Assembly: GCF_900230255.1 (NCBI RefSeq)
Contig: NZ_OCNJ01000007.1
Span: 62,001-126,000 of the forward strand
Direction of reading: 5' to 3'
Source: Caenispirillum bisanense
Lineage (GTDB): Bacteria; Pseudomonadota; Alphaproteobacteria; Rhodospirillales; Rhodospirillaceae
DNA: 64,000 bases
How positions within the stretch are numbered: position 1 is the stretch's first letter; every line of letters starts with the position of its first letter. Below are positions 23,660 through 32,600 of the stretch, one piece after another. The notes below the pieces were generated by a model. It was given only the letters and a program-made list of their open reading frames with translations. It searched no databases and was not told where the DNA came from. Both the position numbers and the translations under genes were made by a program.

Positions 23660-26600
23660 TCAGATCGGCGCCGACTCCGCCCGGCGCCGTTCCGCCAACG
23701 CCTCGCCGAGGGCCTGCACCACCCGGCGGGCATCCACCGGCTTCAGCAGCACCGCCGTCGCCACCCGCGTCACCGGATCGCCGTCGGCGATGACGGCGCC
23801 GGTCACGACCAGGGCCGGCAGGCGCGGGTCGCGCTCGCGCAGGCGGCGGATCAGGGTGGCACCGTCGTCGCCTCCGGGCAGGTTGAGGTCGGCGATCACC
23901 GCATCGGGCGGGTCCAGCCGCGCCTTGGCCGACGCCTCGCTGGCGTCGGAGGCGGTGGAAACGCGGAAGCCGTGCTCGATGAGGTAGACGGCCAGCGCCT
24001 GGCGGGCCAGCGGCTCGTCCTCCACCAGCAGCACGTGGCCGGTCGGCACGCCGGGCATCGGCGCACCGGTGCCGCCGCCGCTCAACCCCACCACCGGCGC
24101 CCCCGCCGCCTCGGCCACCGCATTGTCGGCCAGCGGCAGGCGGATGGAGAACACGGCGCCGCCGCGGTTCTCGACGCGCAGGGTGCCGCCCATCTTGGTG
24201 ATGGCGTTCATGCAGATGGACAGGCCGAGGCCGGTGCCGACGCCCTCGCGCTTGGTGGTGAAGAACGGCTCGAAGATGTCCTGCAGCAGATGGCGCGGCA
24301 CGCCGGGGCCGTTGTCGGACACCTCGATGAGCAGCTGCGGCGCCTGCGGTTCCGGCACCACGCGCAGCCGCGCCGTGGCCTGCCATCCCGGCTCGACGTC
24401 GCCGTCCGCCCGCCGTTCCAGCAGGGCGTCGAGGGCATTGCGCAGCAGGTTGATGACGACCTGCTCGAACTCCACCGGGCTGCCTTCCACCACGCCGGCG
24501 CGCGGCGGCACGTCGATCTCGAGCGCGACGCTCTCGCGGGCGAAGACCGGGCGCATCATGTCGACCGCCGCCGTAAGGGGACCGGCGGCGTCGAAGGCCG
24601 ACAGCCGGCCCTTGCTGGAGCGGCTGAAGACGCGGATGTGGTCGATGATCTCGGCCATGCGGCTGCACTGGCGGGTCGCCATCTCCAGCTTCTCGGCCGT
24701 TTCCTGCGGCGGCACGCTGCCGCCGGCGAGACGCAGTCGCAGGCCCTCGAGGCCCATGGACAGGATGTTGAGCGGCTGGCTCAGTTCGTGGGCGACGCCC
24801 GCCGCCATCTGACCGAGGGTCGCCATCTTGGCGGTCTGCATCAGGCGCCCGCGCACCCCGTCGCCGACGTCGAGCGGCCGGATCACCGCCTGGGCCGCCG
24901 GGCGGTCGTGCAGGCGGATGGGGGCGCTGATGATCCAGGCGTCGAACAGGCTGCCGTCGCGGCGCTGCAGGTCTTCCTGGATGCCGTTCCATGGCACCTC
25001 GGCGGTGGCGCGAGTGGCCTCGCCCACCTGCTCGCGCACCGACGGCGCCACCAGATCGGTGACCGCCAGACCGTCCGGCACGTCCGCCGGCCCGAAGCCG
25101 AACAGGGTGAGGGCGGCGCGGTTGATGAACAGCACCCGGTCGTCGGCATGCACGACGATGGCCTCCGGCGACTGCTCCACCAGCGCCCGGTAGCGGCTTT
25201 CGCTCTCGCGCAGGGCTTCCTCGGCGGCGAGGCGGGCGGAGACGTTGCGGTGGAACCACACGCGCCCGAGCAGCGCCCCCGCCGAATCCCGCAGGTCGCC
25301 TTCCAGGGCGTCGACGATGCGGCCGTCGGTCAGCCGCAGGCGCGTCCACCCCGGTTCGTCGCCGGCGGTGGCGGCGCCGGGCACCACGTGGGACGCGACG
25401 TGCGCCAGCAGCGCCTCGGCCTCGCCGTCCTCCACCAGCCTTTCCGGCACCCGCCACAGCTCACGGAAACGGGCGTTGCACGACCGCACGCGGCCGCCGG
25501 CGTCGACCACCAGCAGGCCGTCGGGCGTCGCTTCCTGCTGGATGCGCAGCAGGCTGTTCTGGAAGGCGATGGCCTTTTCGCGCGCCTTCTGCTCGGTCAG
25601 GTCCTGGATGACGCCGACCAGCAGCGGCTCCTGGTCACCCATGCGCGGCTTCAGGCTGAGGGTGACCAGCGCCTCGACGTCCTGCCCGTCGCGGCGCAGA
25701 TAGCGCTTCTCGTAGGCGATGCCCGAGGGCCCGAGCGCCTCCATGCGGCTGACGCGGTACATGGTGCCCAGGCGGTCGTCGGGGTGGGTCAGGTCCTCGA
25801 TGTTGGCACCGGTGAGCCCGCCCGGCGGGTAGTGCAGCAGACGGTCGAAGCCCGTGTTGGCGAAGCGGATGGTGCCGTCGCGCGCCACCAGGGTGATGCC
25901 GACCCCGACGTTGTTGAGGATGGAGCGGAACAGCAGCTCACGTTCCGCCAGATCGTGCGCCGCCGCCTCCTCGAAGCGCAGACGGCGCATGGTCATGGGG
26001 TAGAGCCCGAACAGCACCAGCAGCACCAGGCCGCCGAAAGCCCATTGCAGCGTCATGGCCGCGGCCGCCGCCGCCCGCACGTCGCTGGTGGAATAGGCCG
26101 CCGTCACCGCCAGCGGCAGGTTGCCGACGCGGGCGAAGCTGACGACGCGCTGGCGGCCGTCGCTCACCGAGTCCACCCGCAAGGTGCCCGATTCGGCGCC
26201 GCGGCGGATTTCGGCGAAGACGGTGCTGTCGACGATGGAGCGGCCGACCATGCCGGACACGGCCGGATAGCGGGCCAGCACCACGCCGTCGGCACGGATC
26301 AGCCCGATCGCGCCGTTGCGGCCGAGCACCGAGTGGGAGAACACGTCGGCGAGGTCGGCCCCCGGTATGCCCAGCGTCGCCACGCCGAGGTAGGCGCCGT
26401 CGGCGCTGCGGATGGGCCGGCCGATGAGGAACAGGGAGCCGCTGCCGAAGGCGCCGGCGACGGGATCGCCGATCAGAAGCCCGTCGGGCGCGTCCACCGC
26501 CCGTCGTGCCAGCACCGCCAGGGCGTCGCGCACGGCGGCGTCGGCGGGTGCGGTGGCGATGCGACGCTCCCCGGCCGCATCGAGGAGCCACAGGCCGTGC

Positions 26601-26992
26601 ACCCACGAGGATCCCTCCGCCAGGGCCTGCAGGTCGAGGCGGGTGCGGTCGAGGTTCAGCGCCTCCCAGCCGAGGGTGGCCACCTCCGCCGCCGAATGCC
26701 GCAGGATGACGTCGGCGCCTTCGAAATGATGCAGCATGTGCTGCTTGAGGATGAGTGCGCCGTCCGCCACCGCCCGGTCGGCATCGCTGCGCGCCTTGCC
26801 GAACTCGCTGACGGCCGACAGGCTGAGGCCGCCCAGGATGACGCCCACCATGGCGGCCCACAGGATGCGGAACCGGCGTTGGTTGCGGCGTCCGTGCGTC
26901 GGCGCCGGCGCCGCGGCGGCGGCATCGCCGGCGGCGGTGTCCAAGGACGGGGCCGGCGTCGGCGACGTCGGCGGAATACTCTCGGCGGTCAC
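23660..26992 (-). CDS. Hybrid sensor histidine kinase with Cache-like sensor and PAS domains
   Basis: Inner-membrane kinase of 1110 residues. Order: N-terminal tail; first membrane helix (about 43-62); a periplasmic Cache-like sensor of about 250 residues; second membrane helix (about 316-334). Two or three PAS domains follow (about 355-730, with NVGVGITLVARDGTIRFAN, then EATPDGLLVVDAGGRVRSCN, and EQSPEAIVVHADDRVLFIN). Then come HisKA with the phospho-His near 735 (GVAHELSQPLN), an ATPase domain (NLLRNALDALL, DNGPGV, TGLGLSI), and a receiver with Asp near 1035 (DAVIADLNLPGG). No separate output regulator is adjacent. It follows a hemerythrin gene by 57 bases in the same direction. Confidence 0.92.
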   Translation of the reverse strand: MTAESIPPTSPTPAPSLDTAAGDAAAAAPAPTHGRRNQRRFRILWAAMVGVILGGLSLSAVSEFGKARSDADRAVADGALILKQHMLHHFEGADVILRHSAAEVATLGWEALNLDRTRLDLQALAEGSSWVHGLWLLDAAGERRIATAPADAAVRDALAVLARRAVDAPDGLLIGDPVAGAFGSGSLFLIGRPIRSADGAYLGVATLGIPGADLADVFSHSVLGRNGAIGLIRADGVVLARYPAVSGMVGRSIVDSTVFAEIRRGAESGTLRVDSVSDGRQRVVSFARVGNLPLAVTAAYSTSDVRAAAAAAMTLQWAFGGLVLLVLFGLYPMTMRRLRFEEAAAHDLAERELLFRSILNNVGVGITLVARDGTIRFANTGFDRLLHYPPGGLTGANIEDLTHPDDRLGTMYRVSRMEALGPSGIAYEKRYLRRDGQDVEALVTLSLKPRMGDQEPLLVGVIQDLTEQKAREKAIAFQNSLLRIQQEATPDGLLVVDAGGRVRSCNARFRELWRVPERLVEDGEAEALLAHVASHVVPGAATAGDEPGWTRLRLTDGRIVDALEGDLRDSAGALLGRVWFHRNVSARLAAEEALRESESRYRALVEQSPEAIVVHADDRVLFINRAALTLFGFGPADVPDGLAVTDLVAPSVREQVGEATRATAEVPWNGIQEDLQRRDGSLFDAWIISAPIRLHDRPAAQAVIRPLDVGDGVRGRLMQTAKMATLGQMAAGVAHELSQPLNILSMGLEGLRLRLAGGSVPPQETAEKLEMATRQCSRMAEIIDHIRVFSRSSKGRLSAFDAAGPLTAAVDMMRPVFARESVALEIDVPPRAGVVEGSPVEFEQVVINLLRNALDALLERRADGDVEPGWQATARLRVVPEPQAPQLLIEVSDNGPGVPRHLLQDIFEPFFTTKREGVGTGLGLSICMNAITKMGGTLRVENRGGAVFSIRLPLADNAVAEAAGAPVVGLSGGGTGAPMPGVPTGHVLLVEDEPLARQALAVYLIEHGFRVSTASDASEASAKARLDPPDAVIADLNLPGGDDGATLIRRLRERDPRLPALVVTGAVIADGDPVTRVATAVLLKPVDARRVVQALGEALAERRRAESAPI

Positions 26993-27049
26993 GATCTGTC
27001 CCCTGCTGCGGCCGCCGCTGCCGAGGCGCGCCCGCGAGGGGCGGCGCCG

Positions 27050-27889
27050 TCAGGCGACCAGCAGCCTGCGCATATCCTGAAGCGAGCCGGTTCCCGCGGC
27101 AACCATTCGCTGATGAGACATATGGGATAGACCGCCGGTACCGCTCGCGAGGCGGGTCTGGCGCAGGCCGCGCATCACCCGGTCGCGCAGCCCCTCGCCG
27201 CCCGGCAGCAGGCGCTCCACCCCCGGCTCCATGGCGACGGACGGCAGCAGCGCGCGCGCCGTCGGGCCGATCAGCGTCACGTCCAGCAGCCCGGCGACGC
27301 GGGGATCGTCCAGCCGCACCACCTGAAGGGCGCCGGCCATGAAGGGCGACAGCGGCAGGCCGGTGCCGGCCACGTGGCAGATCTCGGCCCGGTTGTGCGG
27401 CTCGTGATCGGACGCGCGGCCGTAGGTGGGCTGATCCGTCCCGCCGATATGGCGCAGCACGAGGTCGTAGAACTCCGCCACCGCGTCGTAATAGGCCATG
27501 CCGGTCAGGCCGCCCTCGGCGAAGGGTGCAAGCACCGCGTCGCGCCAGTGATCGAGGAAGCGGCGATGCTGCCCGGCATGGGTCGCCACCAGCTCGGCGT
27601 CGACGTGACCGCGGGCGAGCGACCAGGCGACGCCTTCCTCCTCGTCGAGGAAATGGACCCAGAGGTAGAGGGTCGCCACGTCGGTCAGCGTGCGGGTGCG
27701 GCGCTGGCAGCCGGTGCGCACGGCCTTCAGCAGATGCCGGTACAGGATGACCAGCATGGCGTGCTGGATGTCGTTGTACCAGTGGTCGGTGCGCAGATGC
27801 TCGGGCACCTGGAGGATCGCCTCCAGCGCCCGACCGTCGACGGTCGACGACTGGGCGGCGGCGGCGTCCGTGCTGGCAGTGGCTGGCAT
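27050..27889 (-). CDS. Hemerythrin-domain protein
   Basis: A 279-residue protein with an N-terminal hemerythrin domain that keeps the full di-iron ligand set: His43, His79-x3-Glu83, His104-x3-His108 and His147-x4-Asp152. It should bind O2 and may sense oxygen, NO or redox state. The C-terminal 120 residues match nothing I know. I chose the ATG at 27889 (nine bases inside the first ATG at 27898), because GAGGGG then sits at the right distance. It lies directly upstream of a hybrid kinase gene in one transcript, so a sensor-kinase pair is plausible. Confidence 0.85.
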   Translation of the reverse strand: MPATASTDAAAAQSSTVDGRALEAILQVPEHLRTDHWYNDIQHAMLVILYRHLLKAVRTGCQRRTRTLTDVATLYLWVHFLDEEEGVAWSLARGHVDAELVATHAGQHRRFLDHWRDAVLAPFAEGGLTGMAYYDAVAEFYDLVLRHIGGTDQPTYGRASDHEPHNRAEICHVAGTGLPLSPFMAGALQVVRLDDPRVAGLLDVTLIGPTARALLPSVAMEPGVERLLPGGEGLRDRVMRGLRQTRLASGTGGLSHMSHQRMVAAGTGSLQDMRRLLVA

Positions 27890-28100
27890 CGTCTTCATCC
27901 CCTCGACTTTGGTCTGGCGCCATTGTTCGCCGCGGTTCTAACAGACGGCATAGTCGAATCGCTCGCGCGAACTGGTTGGTCAAGACGATGAAAACGCATA
28001 CCGAATTCGGCGGCCTGCGCTATACTTTGGGTGATCGCGGCACCGCCATCGCTACATGCGGAGCGGGAGATCCGTGCCGTCAACAGCGAGGTCGTCGAAG

Positions 28101-28301
28101 ATGAAGAGGCAGAACGTGGAGGTCGGCCAACGGTTCCGTGAGCGAACCTCCTGGGCCGCGGAGTGGGAGGTGGAGTTCATCTACAGCGATGGCGCGCGCA
28201 TTCCCCATGCCCGCCTGCGCAACATCCGCAGCCCCGTCGATGCCCGCACCCTGGCGATCGAGGCCCTGCTCGACCGCAACCGGTTCGAGCGGGTGGCCTG
28301 A
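28101..28301 (+). CDS. Small unrecognised soluble protein
   Basis: A 66-residue charged protein (MKRQNVEVGQRFRERTSWAA, then EFIYSDGARIPHARLRNIRS). Its beta-strand pattern looks like a small barrel or a DUF-type nucleic-acid-related domain. No family is recognised. A TATACT -10-like box lies near 28021 and a strong terminator follows at 28338-28376, so it forms a single-gene unit. The frame extends 45 bases further upstream, but ATG 28101 gives the more natural N-terminus. Confidence 0.7.
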   Translation: MKRQNVEVGQRFRERTSWAAEWEVEFIYSDGARIPHARLRNIRSPVDARTLAIEALLDRNRFERVA

Positions 28302-28337
28302 CGGTCGCCCCGCCGGCCTCACCCCGGCGGAGCAAAA

Positions 28338-28376
28338 GAAAAACGGTCGCACCCGGCGAGGGCGCGGCCGTTTTTC
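28338..28376. terminator. Strong bidirectional terminator
   Basis: AAAAACGGTCGC pairs with GCGGCCGTTTTT around a short GC-rich loop, giving an A-tract, a stem of about 12 pairs and a T-tract on either strand. It lies between the converging small genes at 28101-28301 and 28401-28562 and can end both. Confidence 0.8.
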
Positions 28377-28400
28377 CGTGACCGAAGGGCGTGTCCTGCG

Positions 28401-28562
28401 TCAGCGGCGCGGCGGCGTCCGCCGGTCGCGCACCCGCACCGGAACGGGCTTGGGCTGCGGCGCGAGAGCCTTGGCAGCCGCGACCGCAATGGCGACGGCG
28501 GCCGCCGCGGCGGCGATCGCTGCCGTGACCGGGTCGAGAAAGAGCGTGGTGACGCTGGTCAT
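28401..28562 (-). CDS. Small Ala-rich membrane-anchored protein (53 residues)
   Basis: A short reading frame beginning MTSVTTLFLDPVTAAIAAAA. It has one Ala-rich hydrophobic segment (about residues 10-32) and a basic, Pro-rich tail (PQPKPVPVRVRDRRTPPRR). GGGAG lies 7 bases before the ATG and a terminator follows. It is probably a single-pass membrane peptide; no family is known. Low complexity lowers confidence. Confidence 0.5.
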   Translation of the reverse strand: MTSVTTLFLDPVTAAIAAAAAAVAIAVAAAKALAPQPKPVPVRVRDRRTPPRR

Positions 28563-28663
28563 GGGCAGGCTCCCGTGCATCGCGTGATCTCACCCACAAG
28601 AGGTGAGCCCATAAGGCCTCTTCGTCAAGATGCTCTTTGGTACACGCCGGTGCGGCCGTGGTG

Positions 28664-28888
28664 TCAGGCGTTGCCGCGCTGCTGGTCGCGGGCGATGAAG
28701 CGCATCATCCAGCCGCCGAGCAGGCCGAGCGCCACGACGGCGAAACCGACGAGCACGGCCACCGTCCCGTTGCTCTCGAAGCCGAACAGATTGCCCGACG
28801 AGCCTTCGACCATGAGGGTCGCCACGATCGCCCAGACGATGGCGGGCGCCGCCATGAAGCCGACGAGGACGAGCGGAAGGTAACGCAT
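28664..28888 (-). CDS. Small two-helix membrane protein
   Basis: A 74-residue protein with two hydrophobic segments: MRYLPLVLVGFMAAPAIVWA at the N-terminus, and VAVLVGFAVVALGLLGGWMM later. A short loop with acidic and polar residues separates them, and the basic tail ends RDQQRGNA. The longer frame begins upstream, but the ATG at 28888 gives a clean N-terminal helix and has a weak purine-rich site. Function unknown. Confidence 0.65.
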   Translation of the reverse strand: MRYLPLVLVGFMAAPAIVWAIVATLMVEGSSGNLFGFESNGTVAVLVGFAVVALGLLGGWMMRFIARDQQRGNA

Positions 28889-29028
28889 GCCAGTCTCCGA
28901 TTGATCTCGTTGAATTTTGTGCAGCGCGCACGGCTTTGCCGCAGCGCAAAACGAAGCGCGCATCACCTAGCGCCCCGCCCCGCCCTTTTCAAGAGGCTCT
29001 GTCGACAATCGACATGGCGCGGGCGGCG

Positions 29029-29065
29029 AAAAAAAGCGGCCGGGAGGGGAAGCCCCGCCCGGCCG
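29029..29065 (-). terminator. Terminator with no recognised upstream gene
   Basis: CGGCCGGG-A-GGGG / CCCC-G-CCCGGCCG forms a 12-pair stem with a 3-base loop. On the minus strand it is followed by seven T residues. It is as good as any terminator in the window, yet no minus-strand gene lies between it and the tRNAs. It may end a small RNA. Confidence 0.65.
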
Positions 29066-29261
29066 GAGTGTTGGGAGACTGTGGCGGAAACCGGCCGTGG
29101 CGGCCGGCTCCGTCGCAAAGGATGCTGCAACGGAACAAGGAAAGCAGATCCACCCCACCAAACGCATTGACATTTCTCAGCCGCCGGACCATTTTCTGCC
29201 TCCCTGCCGGGGCCGGCAGCGGGTACCACCCGATGCGTTGCAAGAAACTGCAACAAGGCCC

Positions 29262-29290
29262 TTGCAAGGGGGACAAAGCCTTGTTATAAG
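29262..29290 (+). promoter_or_regulatory. Sigma-70-type promoter of the tRNA-Asp genes
   Basis: TTGCAA (29262-29267), a 17-base spacer, then TATAAG (29285-29290). The start would fall near 29297, about 13 bases before the first tRNA. Both hexamers are close to consensus, as expected for a stable-RNA promoter. Confidence 0.75.
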
Positions 29291-29309
29291 GCCGCCCTCC
29301 CCGGGAAAT

Positions 29310-29386
29310 GCGGGTGTAGCTCAGTTGGTTAGAGTGCCGGCCTGTCACGCCGGAGGTCGCGGGTTCGAGCCCCGTCACTCGCGCCA
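29310..29386 (+). tRNA. tRNA-Asp (GTC), first copy
   Basis: A 77-base tRNA with a complete cloverleaf. The 7-bp acceptor stem is GCGGGTG / CACTCGC (one G-T pair). The D arm is GCTCAGTTGGTTAGAGT. The anticodon stem is CCGGC / GCCGG with loop CTGTCAC, giving anticodon GTC. The T arm is GCGGG-TTCGAGC-CCCGT, and the 3' CCA is encoded. Transcribed with the second copy. Confidence 0.97.
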
Positions 29387-29428
29387 TCCCGAGGGGGAGA
29401 CAGTAGGTAAGTCAGTGCATCCTGGATT

Positions 29429-29505
29429 GCGGGTGTAGCTCAGTTGGTTAGAGTGCCGGCCTGTCACGCCGGAGGTCGCGGGTTCGAGCCCCGTCACTCG
29501 CGCCA
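29429..29505 (+). tRNA. tRNA-Asp (GTC), second copy
   Basis: Identical over all 77 bases to the copy at 29310-29386, 119 bases downstream. It is followed by a rho-independent terminator at 29525-29551. The pair looks like a tandem duplication. Confidence 0.97.
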
Positions 29506-29524
29506 CCAGGAACGCAACGAAAAG

Positions 29525-29551
29525 AGACCGGCCATCGCGCCGGTCTTTTTC
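29525..29551 (+). terminator. Terminator of the tRNA-Asp pair
   Basis: GACCGGC / GCCGGTC stem with a 6-base loop and a following T-tract (TTTTT), 20 bases after the second tRNA. Confidence 0.8.
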
Positions 29552-29664
29552 GTTTTCCGGCCATGTCGAAACAACGGGGTGTTACACCGGAGTCGTGCGT
29601 CCACCGAGCGTTGGCGCTATGGTGGGAGTGTCTACTCCCATTGCTGCTGCGGAGACCCCGTGCC

Positions 29665-32600
29665 GTGCCCCCGTTCTCCGTGCCCTTCGAACGCCGGGCC
29701 TGCGTCGCCGTTCTCCTGATCGCGGCGCTGCTGGTGCTGGCCCCGGCCGCACATGCCGCCGAGAAGGTGGTGCTGCAACTGCGCTGGGCGCCGTCGTTCC
29801 AGTTCGCCGGCTATTACGCCGCCCTGTGGGAGGGCTACTATGCCCAGGCCGGGCTCGACGTGGAGCTGCGCTCGGGCCTCGACGCCGCGGGCAATCCGCT
29901 GTCGGGCACCCGCGAGGTGGTGGAGGGGCGCGCCGATTTCGGCATCGGCGGCAGCGACATCCTGCTCGCCAACGACCAGAACCACCGGCTGGTGGTCATC
30001 GGCAGCTTCTTCCAGCACAGCGGCGCCGCCCTGTTCATGCGGGACTCGCCCGACATCCGCACCCTCGGCGATGCCCTGAAGAAGGACATCCTGCGCCGGC
30101 CGGGCGACCTGACGGACGTGGAGCTGATGGCCATGGCCCAGGCCGCCGGGTTCGATCCGCCGCCGGCCGCCAAGCGCGGCAGTTCGCGCGACTTCTTCGG
30201 CGGCAAGGGCGACGGCTACGTCGGCTATGTGATTTCCAGCCCCTTCCACTTCGCCCAGAACGGCGTGCCGGCGCGCATGTTCCGGCCGCTCGACTACGGC
30301 GTCGACTTCTACGGCGACAGCCTGTTCACCACCCGGCGGCTGGTGCAGCAGGACCCCGCCCTCGTCGACGCCATCCTGCGGGCGACGCAACGCGGCTGGG
30401 AATATGCGCTGACCCACCCCGACGCCATGGTCGCCCGCCTGTCGGAACTGCCGCAGAACATCGCCTTCCTGGACGACAACCGCGCCCTCAACCGCTTCAT
30501 GGTGGAGCCGGTCCGCCAGTTGACGGCCTGGCCCATGGTGGAGTTGGGCCACATCAACCCCGACCGCTGGCGCCGCATGCACCAGACCCTGGCCCGGTTC
30601 GGGCTGGTGAGCGAATCCTTCGCCCCCGAGACCTTCCTGTTCGACAAGGTGCGCCTGGAGATGGCGCGCACCGAGCGCACCTACATGATCCTCGGCATCG
30701 TCGCCGTGGTGCTGGCCGCCGGCCTCGGCATCGCCGCCGTCGGCGTGTGGGCCCTGCGCCGGGTGGTGGTGCGGCGCACCCGCGCCCTGCTCGACACGGA
30801 GCAGAGCCTGCAGCGCTTCATCGGCGCCGTGAAGGACTACGCCATCGCCCTGCTCGACGAGGAGGGCCGCGTGGTGAGCTGGAACGACGGCGGCACGCGC
30901 CTGTTCGGCTGGCACGCGCCCGAAGTCATCGGGCAGCCGTTCGCCCTGTTCCACCCCGACGACGCCCGCACCGAAGGACGGCCGGAGCAGGAGATGATCC
31001 AGGCCCGCCACGACGGCACCACGCCGCTCGACGGCTGGCGGCGGCGGCGTGACGGCAGCCGGTTCCAGGGCGAGGGCGTGCTCGCCGCCCTCACCACCCC
31101 CGACGGCCGCCTGCGCGGCTTCCTGATGGTGGTGCGCGACGTCACCAAGCGCCGCCAGGCGGAAGACCGCATCCGTTTCCAGGCCCACCTGCTGAACGAG
31201 GTGCGCACGGCCATCATCGCCACCGACGGCGACGGCGCCATCACCTACCTCAACCGCCGCGCCGAGGTCCTGTTCGGCCTCAGCCAGCGCGAGGCACTCG
31301 GGCTGCCGCTGCGGGCGCTCGACCTGCTGCCGACCGAGGTGCTGGCCGCCGATCCCGACCGCACGGCCGACCTGGACGTCACCCTGCGCCGCCGCGACGG
31401 GCAGATGCTGCCCGGCCTCGTCTCCGTGTCGCGCCTGCCGGGTGCCGACGGGGCGTCCGGCGGGCTCATCTATTCGGCGCTCGACCAGTCCGACCGCCGC
31501 CGCATGGAAACCATGCTGCGCCAGGCCAGCAAGATGGCGGTGCTCGGCGAGATGTCGGCCAGCCTGATCCACGAGATCAGCCAGCCCATGAACATCATCC
31601 GCCTGCTGGCCGAAAGCGCCGTGGCGAGCCTGGAACGCGCCCCCGCCGACACCGACGCCGCCGCCCTGCGGGCCATGCTGGGCGGCAAGTTCGGCGAGAT
31701 CGTCAATCAGGCGGAGCGGCTGGTCGACACCTTCGATTACATCCAGGCCTTCTCCCGCCGCGACGGCGGCACCAAGGAGCCCTTCGCGGCGCAGGCCGCC
31801 ATCGTCCAGGCGGTCAGCCTGTTCGAGCAGCAGGCCGCCAAGGACGGCATGCGCATCGACCTGCACCTGGAGCCGGAGACGGCGGACGCGGTGGTGGTCG
31901 GCCACCGCAACCAGCTCGACCAGGTGCTGCTCAACCTGCTGCGCAACGCCACGCAGGCGGTGCTGAGCAATCCCGGCCGCCGCCGCGCCCCGCCCTACGG
32001 CACGGTGCGGGTGACCGCCGCCGTGCAGGTCCGCGGCGATCAGGGCGAGCTGCGGCTGGTGGTGGAAGACGACGGCCCCGGCATCCCGCCCGAGGTGCTG
32101 GACCACGTCTTCGAGCCCTTCTTCACCACCAAGCCGACCGGCGAAGGCACCGGCCTCGGCCTGTCCATCTGCCTCGACATCGTGCACGACATGGGCGGCG
32201 ACATGGGGGCGGCGAACCGGCCCGAGGGCGGGGCCCGCTTCACCATCTTCCTGCCGCTGGCCCGCCAGCCGGCCGCCGCGCCGCCGGCCGGCACCGCCGT
32301 CGACCAGGCCGCCGCCGCGGCCGCCGCCACCGCCGCCGCTGGCGGAGGCACGGACGAGGAAGCCGGCGGCGCCCGCATCCTGGTGGTCGACGACGAGGTG
32401 CTGGCCGCCGACGTCATCGCCGACGCCCTGCGCGAGTCGGGCTACGCCGTCACGGTCGCCCACGATCTGGGGGGCGCGCTGGCTGCCCTGGATGCGGCAC
32501 AGCCCGACGCCGTGGTGACCGACCTGCACCTGCCCGACGGCCGCGGCGAGGACCTGCTCCAGCGCCTCGCCGAGGACTGGCCGCAGGTCTTCACCATCGT

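Larger units (their letters stand above)
28889..29309. other. Gap before the tRNA pair
   Basis: No credible protein-coding gene in about 420 bases. It contains a strong minus-strand terminator (29029-29065) with no recognised gene feeding it, and the promoter of the tRNA-Asp genes (29262-29290). Open frames crossing the tRNAs on the minus strand are chance. Confidence 0.6.

Noticed and set aside
28989-29387. Minus-strand frame that begins MARVTGLEPATSGV
   Set aside because: This is the well-known false protein read from the antisense strand of a tRNA gene, here tRNA-Asp, and it also runs through a terminator hairpin.
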